DNA from: DATAEG01 sp036258135
Lineage (GTDB): Bacteria; Actinomycetota; Actinomycetes; Mycobacteriales; Jatrophihabitantaceae
Assembly: GCA_036258135.1 (NCBI GenBank)
Contig: DATAEG010000154.1
Coordinates: forward strand, 1 to 24,670
Reading direction: 5' to 3'
Length of the DNA stretch: 24,670 nt
Below the pieces are notes generated by a model, which did not search any database, was not told the origin of the DNA, and saw nothing but the letters and a program-made list of their open reading frames with translations. How positions within the stretch are numbered: the first letter of the stretch is position 1; each line of letters starts with the position of its first letter. Shown piece after piece: positions 21,605 to 24,670 of the stretch. The position numbers and the translations under genes are program-made.

Positions 21605-21647
21605 GCGCCCGATTGTCCTGGCCCGAAGTGTTCACAGGCACGGTGGA

Positions 21648-21653
21648 TAGGCT
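21648..21653 (+). promoter_or_regulatory. -10 box of the MarR gene promoter
   Basis: TAGGCT fits TANNNT and lies 8 bases before the ATG at 21662, without a Shine-Dalgarno, so a leaderless or nearly leaderless mRNA is likely. No clear MarR-type palindrome was found in the intergenic region. Confidence 0.45.
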
Positions 21654-21661
21654 CATCTGCG

Positions 21662-22177
21662 ATGAGCGCGCCGCTGCCGTTCGACCCGATCGAACGCGCC
21701 GGGCAGCTGTGGGAGCAGCACTGGCCCGATGCGGGTGAGCACACCTTCGCGGCCATGCGGGCGGTCACCTCCATCATGCGGGCGCACCAGATCCTCATCG
21801 CCGAGCTGGACGGGCGGCTGCGCCGCTTCGGACTGACCTTCTCCCGCTACGAGGCACTGGTTCTACTGTCGTTCTCGTCGAACGGGTCGCTGCCGCTGTC
21901 CAAGATCGGTGAGCGGCTCCAGGTGCACGCCACGTCCGTCACCAATGTCGTGGACCGGTTGGAGGCCGCCGGCCTGGTTCGCCGCGAGCCCAACCCATTC
22001 GACGGGCGCGGCACGCTCGCAGTGCTGACCGAGCGCGGCCGCGAGGTCGCCCAGGACGCCACCCGGGAGCTGAACGCCGCCAAGTTCGGGCTCGGCGCCC
22101 TGGCTGAGGCGGACCTTGACGAACTGTTCACCGTGCTGCGCCGGCTGCGGGTGGAGGCCGCCGACTTCGCCGTTTAG
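21662..22177 (+). CDS. MarR family transcriptional regulator
   Basis: A 171-residue winged-helix regulator. The frame is open for over 1 kb upstream (antisense to the dehydrogenase), but the family match begins at ATG 21662. The DNA-binding domain runs from about residue 58 to 125. The recognition helix region is K-I-G-E-R-L-Q-V-H-A-T-S-V-T-N-V-V-D-R-L-E, followed by A-G-L-V-R-R-E-P-N-P-F-D-G-R-G and the wing strand L-T-E-R-G-R. The N- and C-terminal helices form the dimer. It is divergent from the acyl-CoA dehydrogenase, which it may regulate in response to an acyl-CoA or aromatic ligand (inference). Its stop overlaps the stop of the convergent peptidase gene by 4 bases. Confidence 0.93.
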   Translation: MSAPLPFDPIERAGQLWEQHWPDAGEHTFAAMRAVTSIMRAHQILIAELDGRLRRFGLTFSRYEALVLLSFSSNGSLPLSKIGERLQVHATSVTNVVDRLEAAGLVRREPNPFDGRGTLAVLTERGREVAQDATRELNAAKFGLGALAEADLDELFTVLRRLRVEAADFAV

Positions 22178-24225
22178 ACAAAGGCCTCGGCGGGCAGGCC
22201 GGTGTGGGCGGCGACGAAGGCCAGGACGTCGGCGCGTTCGGTGATCAACGCCTCCTGCGCGCGGCCGTGCCCGTGCCCGCCCGCCGCGGCGACACGCAGC
22301 AGCGCCACCGAGTTCTCGTCCACGACCGCCTGAAGCCGGGCGGCGAACTTGACGCTATGCGCGGGTACCACGCGGTCGTCGTGGTCGCTGGTCAGGACGA
22401 GAACGGGCGGATAGTCCGCGTCCGGCCGCAGCTGGTGCAGCGGCGAGTAGGCGTACAGCGTGGCGAACTGGTCGGCGTCGGCGTACGGGTCACCGTAGTC
22501 GGACACCCAGGCCTGGCCGATCGTCCACTTCGGGAAGCGCAGCATGTCGAGCACGCCCACCTCGGGTACGACGCAGGCGAACAGGTCGGCCCGCTGGGTG
22601 AGCAGGGCACCGGCCAGGAGGCCGCCGTTGGAACGCCCACTGACCGCCAGCTTGGCCGTCGACGTCCAGCCGGAATGGGCCAGGTGCTCGGCGACGGCGA
22701 TGGCGTCGTCGAACACGTTCTGCTTGTTGGCCAGTCGGCCCGCGTCGTGCCATCCGGCGCCGTACTCACCGCCGCCGCGCAGGCACGCAACAGCGACCAC
22801 TCCGCCGGCGGCGGTGAAGCTGAACTGGGTGGGCTCGAACGTCGGCGTCATCGGAATGCGGAAGCCGCCGTAGCCGTACAGCCAGGCGGGGTGTGGCCCG
22901 GTCCCGGCGTGCACGTCGGGCCGGTGCAGCAGGAAGACCGGGATCTCGGTGCCGTCCTTGCTGGCCACCCGCACCTGTTCGACGACGAGGTCCGCACTCG
23001 GCATCCCGGACGGGCTGAATGCCGTAGAAACCTCGCCGGACTCCACGTCGATGGCGAGCACACCCGGCGGCGTCCCGAACGAGGTGAACCCGACATGCAC
23101 GAGCGACTCGTCCTCCCGCGCCTCGAGGTCGACGACGCTGCCGAGGCCGGGCAGCGTCATCTCGCCGATCTCGGCCCCGTCGAGACGGTGCAGCGTCAGT
23201 CGTGACGACGCGTCGCGCAGCCAGGACAGCACCAGTCGGCCGCCCGCCACGGTGCCGGTCTCGAGGGTGTCGCTGCGCTCGGCCACCAGCTCGGTCATCG
23301 CGCCGGACCCCGCATCGAGGGCGACGATGCGCCCGAGCGGCGCGTCCCGATCGGTCAGCATCAGCAGCGACGTGCCCGACGAGCCGATCAGCGACCAGGC
23401 CGCGTCCGCCTTAGGGATCAGCGGCCGCAGAATGCCGTCGGGTGCGGTGAGATCGCGGACCCAGACCCGGGTGTCGTACTCCGTACCACGGGTGGCGTGG
23501 ATGACCAGCCACCGGCCGTCCTCGGTGATCTCCGGCCAGAAGTTGACCTCAGGTTCGTCGGGCAGCGCGAGTACGACCTCGTCCTCGGCCTGGTCGGTGC
23601 CGAGTCGGTGCAGTTGGACGCGCTGGGCCGCGTTGCGGCTGGTGAACTCGTTGCCGTCCGGCGCGTCGAAGGCCGTGTAGAGAAAGCCGCTGGCGTCCGG
23701 CAGCCAGCGCGGCGAGGAGAACTTCGACCAACGCACCACGTCGGGCCGCTCGACGCCGGACTCGACGTTCAGTACCCGCCATGTGTTCCAGTCGCTGCCC
23801 GCCTCGGTGTAGCTGAACACGAGGAGACGCCCAGTCCGATCCGGTACCGCGTCGGCCAGCGCGGTGCTTCCGTCGGCGGCCAGTGGGTTCGGGTCGATCA
23901 GGACGCGCTCGGCTCCGAACGGCTGGTCCGACACCACGAGCACCGCCTGCTGCTCGTGGCCGTCGTTCCGGGTACGGAACCACACCGCGCCCCGGTGCTG
24001 GGGCAGCCCGCTGGTGGGTAGGCGGATGAGCGCGTTCAGCTGTCGGGTGATACCCGGCAACGCGGGCAACGCGTCGAGATAGGCGCGGGTACGGCTGGCC
24101 TGCGCCTGAAGCCACGCGGCCACCTCCGGGTCGTCGGTGTCCTCCATCCAGCGGTACGGGTCGGCGACCTTGGTACCGAAGAAGTCCTCGACCTGGTCGA
24201 CCGTGCGGGTCGGGATCGGCAGCAT
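22174..24225 (-). CDS. Prolyl oligopeptidase family serine peptidase (S9A)
   Basis: A 683-residue serine peptidase that cuts short peptides after proline. The start is ATG 24225, where the family N terminus (P-Y-R-W-M-E-D-T-D-D-P-E-V) begins soon after and a TAGGGT box lies 7 bases upstream. The longer open frame has no support. The N-terminal half (to about 400) is the beta-propeller that gates access. The C-terminal alpha/beta-hydrolase domain carries Ser532 (G-R-S-N-G-G), an Asp at 616-617 (H-D-D-R-V-V-P) and His651 (G-G-H-G). The motif G-G-G-E-Y-G-A-G-W-H-D-A-G is typical of S9A. There is no signal peptide, so it is probably cytoplasmic. Confidence 0.95.
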   Translation of the reverse strand: MLPIPTRTVDQVEDFFGTKVADPYRWMEDTDDPEVAAWLQAQASRTRAYLDALPALPGITRQLNALIRLPTSGLPQHRGAVWFRTRNDGHEQQAVLVVSDQPFGAERVLIDPNPLAADGSTALADAVPDRTGRLLVFSYTEAGSDWNTWRVLNVESGVERPDVVRWSKFSSPRWLPDASGFLYTAFDAPDGNEFTSRNAAQRVQLHRLGTDQAEDEVVLALPDEPEVNFWPEITEDGRWLVIHATRGTEYDTRVWVRDLTAPDGILRPLIPKADAAWSLIGSSGTSLLMLTDRDAPLGRIVALDAGSGAMTELVAERSDTLETGTVAGGRLVLSWLRDASSRLTLHRLDGAEIGEMTLPGLGSVVDLEAREDESLVHVGFTSFGTPPGVLAIDVESGEVSTAFSPSGMPSADLVVEQVRVASKDGTEIPVFLLHRPDVHAGTGPHPAWLYGYGGFRIPMTPTFEPTQFSFTAAGGVVAVACLRGGGEYGAGWHDAGRLANKQNVFDDAIAVAEHLAHSGWTSTAKLAVSGRSNGGLLAGALLTQRADLFACVVPEVGVLDMLRFPKWTIGQAWVSDYGDPYADADQFATLYAYSPLHQLRPDADYPPVLVLTSDHDDRVVPAHSVKFAARLQAVVDENSVALLRVAAAGGHGHGRAQEALITERADVLAFVAAHTGLPAEAFV

Positions 24226-24232
24226 GCCGACC

Positions 24233-24238
24233 ACCCTA
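24233..24238 (-). promoter_or_regulatory. -10 box of a leaderless promoter for the oligopeptidase
   Basis: On the minus strand TAGGGT fits TANNNT, then 7 bases and the ATG at 24225. No Shine-Dalgarno is present. Confidence 0.5.
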
Positions 24239-24399
24239 AGTCGGCCAGTTCTGAGTTGCCGCCGAACCGGGCGCGTAGGACAGTTGAAACGACAGGCGTA
24301 GTCGGCATCGTTGCCGGCGGCTCCCGAGGAAGACGACCGCCGCTTACCCGCCCCGGACCGATCTCCCAACCGGCCTTTGCGCAACGGCGGTCACGAGCT

Positions 24400-24435
24400 G
24401 CCGCGGGGATCGGTCCCCCGTCCGGTCCCCGCGGC
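24400..24435. promoter_or_regulatory. Long GC hairpin in the oligopeptidase-mutase gap
   Basis: GCCGCGGGGA (24400-24409) and TCCCCGCGGC (24426-24435) are perfect 10-base inverted arms around a 16-base loop. The hairpin lies in the 268-base divergent region, about 60 bases before the mutase start and not next to any gene end. It may be a regulatory site or a terminator blocking stray transcription. Apart from this, the promoter boxes and the operator-like palindrome at 24464-24483, I see nothing else in 24226-24493. Confidence 0.4.
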
Positions 24436-24463
24436 CCTTAGTTCAGTTCGGCGGGCATGGCAG

Positions 24464-24483
24464 ATAGTAGGACGTCCTAGTAT
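24464..24483. promoter_or_regulatory. Palindromic operator candidate in the mutase promoter
   Basis: ATAGTAGGACGTCCTAGTAT is a 20-base palindrome with one mismatched pair. Its core, TAGGACGTCCTA (24468-24479), is perfect. It lies immediately upstream of, and by 3 bases over, the TATATT -10 box (24481-24486) of the mutase gene, so a bound repressor would block RNA polymerase. The regulator is unknown. Confidence 0.6.
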
Positions 24484-24486
24484 ATT
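24481..24486 (+). promoter_or_regulatory. -10 box of a leaderless mutase promoter
   Basis: TATATT is close to the ideal TATAAT and lies 7 bases before the ATG at 24494, with no Shine-Dalgarno. It is the best -10 match in the window and abuts the palindromic operator candidate. Confidence 0.6.
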
Positions 24487-24493
24487 TGGGCAG

Positions 24494-24670
24494 ATGGAGC
24501 GGCACGAGATCGAGGCGGGCCGGGCGCGGTGGCAGAAGCGGTTCGAAGAGGCCCGGACCGCGGACCGGGACTTCACCACACTGAGCGGCGTCGAGGTCGC
24601 CCCGCTGTACGGACCGCAGGAGCGGGACGACCGCTTCGAGCGCATCGGATGGCCGGGGGAGTACCCGTTC
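24494..24670 (+). CDS. Acyl-CoA mutase large subunit, N-terminal part (3' partial)
   Basis: The first 59 codons of an adenosylcobalamin-dependent acyl-CoA mutase, cut by the window end. The N terminus (R-W-Q-K-R-F-E-E-A, then F-T-T-L-S-G-V-E-V-A-P-L-Y-G-P) and the G-W-P-G-E-Y-P-F segment at residues 52-59 match the substrate domain of methylmalonyl-CoA mutase-family proteins. The start resembles Streptomyces isobutyryl-CoA mutase IcmA and related MeaA-type proteins more than the catalytic subunit of methylmalonyl-CoA mutase (from memory), so the substrate is open. The B12-binding domain would lie outside the window. MeaB, adenosyltransferase and epimerase genes in this window fit a B12-dependent mutase. 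Confidence 0.88.
   Translation, partial: MERHEIEAGRARWQKRFEEARTADRDFTTLSGVEVAPLYGPQERDDRFERIGWPGEYPF

Noticed and set aside
21597..21605. GACACTAGC upstream of the acyl-CoA dehydrogenase as a repeat half-arm
   Set aside because: There is no partner arm; on the minus strand it is the TAGTGT -10 box 6 bases from the ATG.
20414..21661. Plus-strand extension upstream of the MarR gene
   Set aside because: Antisense to the acyl-CoA dehydrogenase. MarR homology and a TANNNT box place the start at 21662.
24226..24384. In-frame upstream extension of the oligopeptidase
   Set aside because: No homology or ribosome site. The family N terminus and a leaderless promoter support ATG 24225.

Overview
The window is chromosomal DNA from a high-GC actinobacterium. 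The evidence is the strong G/C bias at third codon positions, the many GTG starts, the mismatch endonuclease NucS, a DUF2550 gene directly after atpC, a MurA with Asp in place of the catalytic Cys, and many start codons sitting 6-8 bases after a TANNNT -10 box. The atpF and atpH genes are separate, which argues against Mycobacterium and close relatives, where b and delta are fused. From memory, the order atp operon / DUF2550 / cobalamin adenosyltransferase / murA / nucS / epimerase / thiolase / meaB resembles parts of both the Mycobacterium and Streptomyces chromosomes. The genus cannot be fixed by reading alone.

Layout: (1) 1-6774, the F1Fo ATP synthase operon from a 5'-truncated atpB through atpE-F-H-A-G-D-C, followed by a DUF2550 membrane protein and a cytidylate-kinase-like protein (to 7942). 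(2) 7968-9906, a cob(I)alamin adenosyltransferase on the minus strand, divergent from murA. (3) 9903-12635, a small single-TM protein, a PrmC-related methyltransferase, an aldo/keto reductase and nucS in alternating orientation. (4) 12676-15740, an overlapping GMC oxidoreductase / aldehyde dehydrogenase pair that could oxidise an alcohol to an acid. (5) 15734-17174, a DivIVA/FilP-like coiled-coil protein and methylmalonyl-CoA epimerase on the minus strand. (6) 17233-19391, acetyl-CoA acetyltransferase overlapping meaB. (7) 19448-21592, a minus-strand operon of glutaryl-CoA-dehydrogenase-like enzyme, DUF2127 membrane protein and a 52-residue hydrophobic protein. (8) 21662-24225, a MarR regulator convergent with a prolyl oligopeptidase. 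(9) 24494-24670, the first 59 codons of an acyl-CoA mutase large subunit.

Two themes link the genes. One is energy conversion by ATP synthase. The other is adenosylcobalamin-dependent acyl-CoA metabolism: the adenosyltransferase makes the cofactor, the epimerase and mutase interconvert methylmalonyl- or butyryl-type CoA esters, MeaB protects the mutase, and the thiolase and acyl-CoA dehydrogenase feed the same CoA pools.

The most unusual non-coding signal is a palindromic repeat (CTAGTGTCC...GGACACTAG) found twice, 9.5 kb apart. Each time it sits at the end of a gene and supplies its TAG stop codon; at 9903-9927 it supplies the stops of two convergent genes. Other notable points are eight apparent leaderless promoters, a palindromic operator candidate in the mutase promoter, and several substitutions at normally conserved active-site positions. 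I found no tRNA, rRNA, CRISPR array, integrase or transposase gene, and no gene-free stretch longer than 300 bases.
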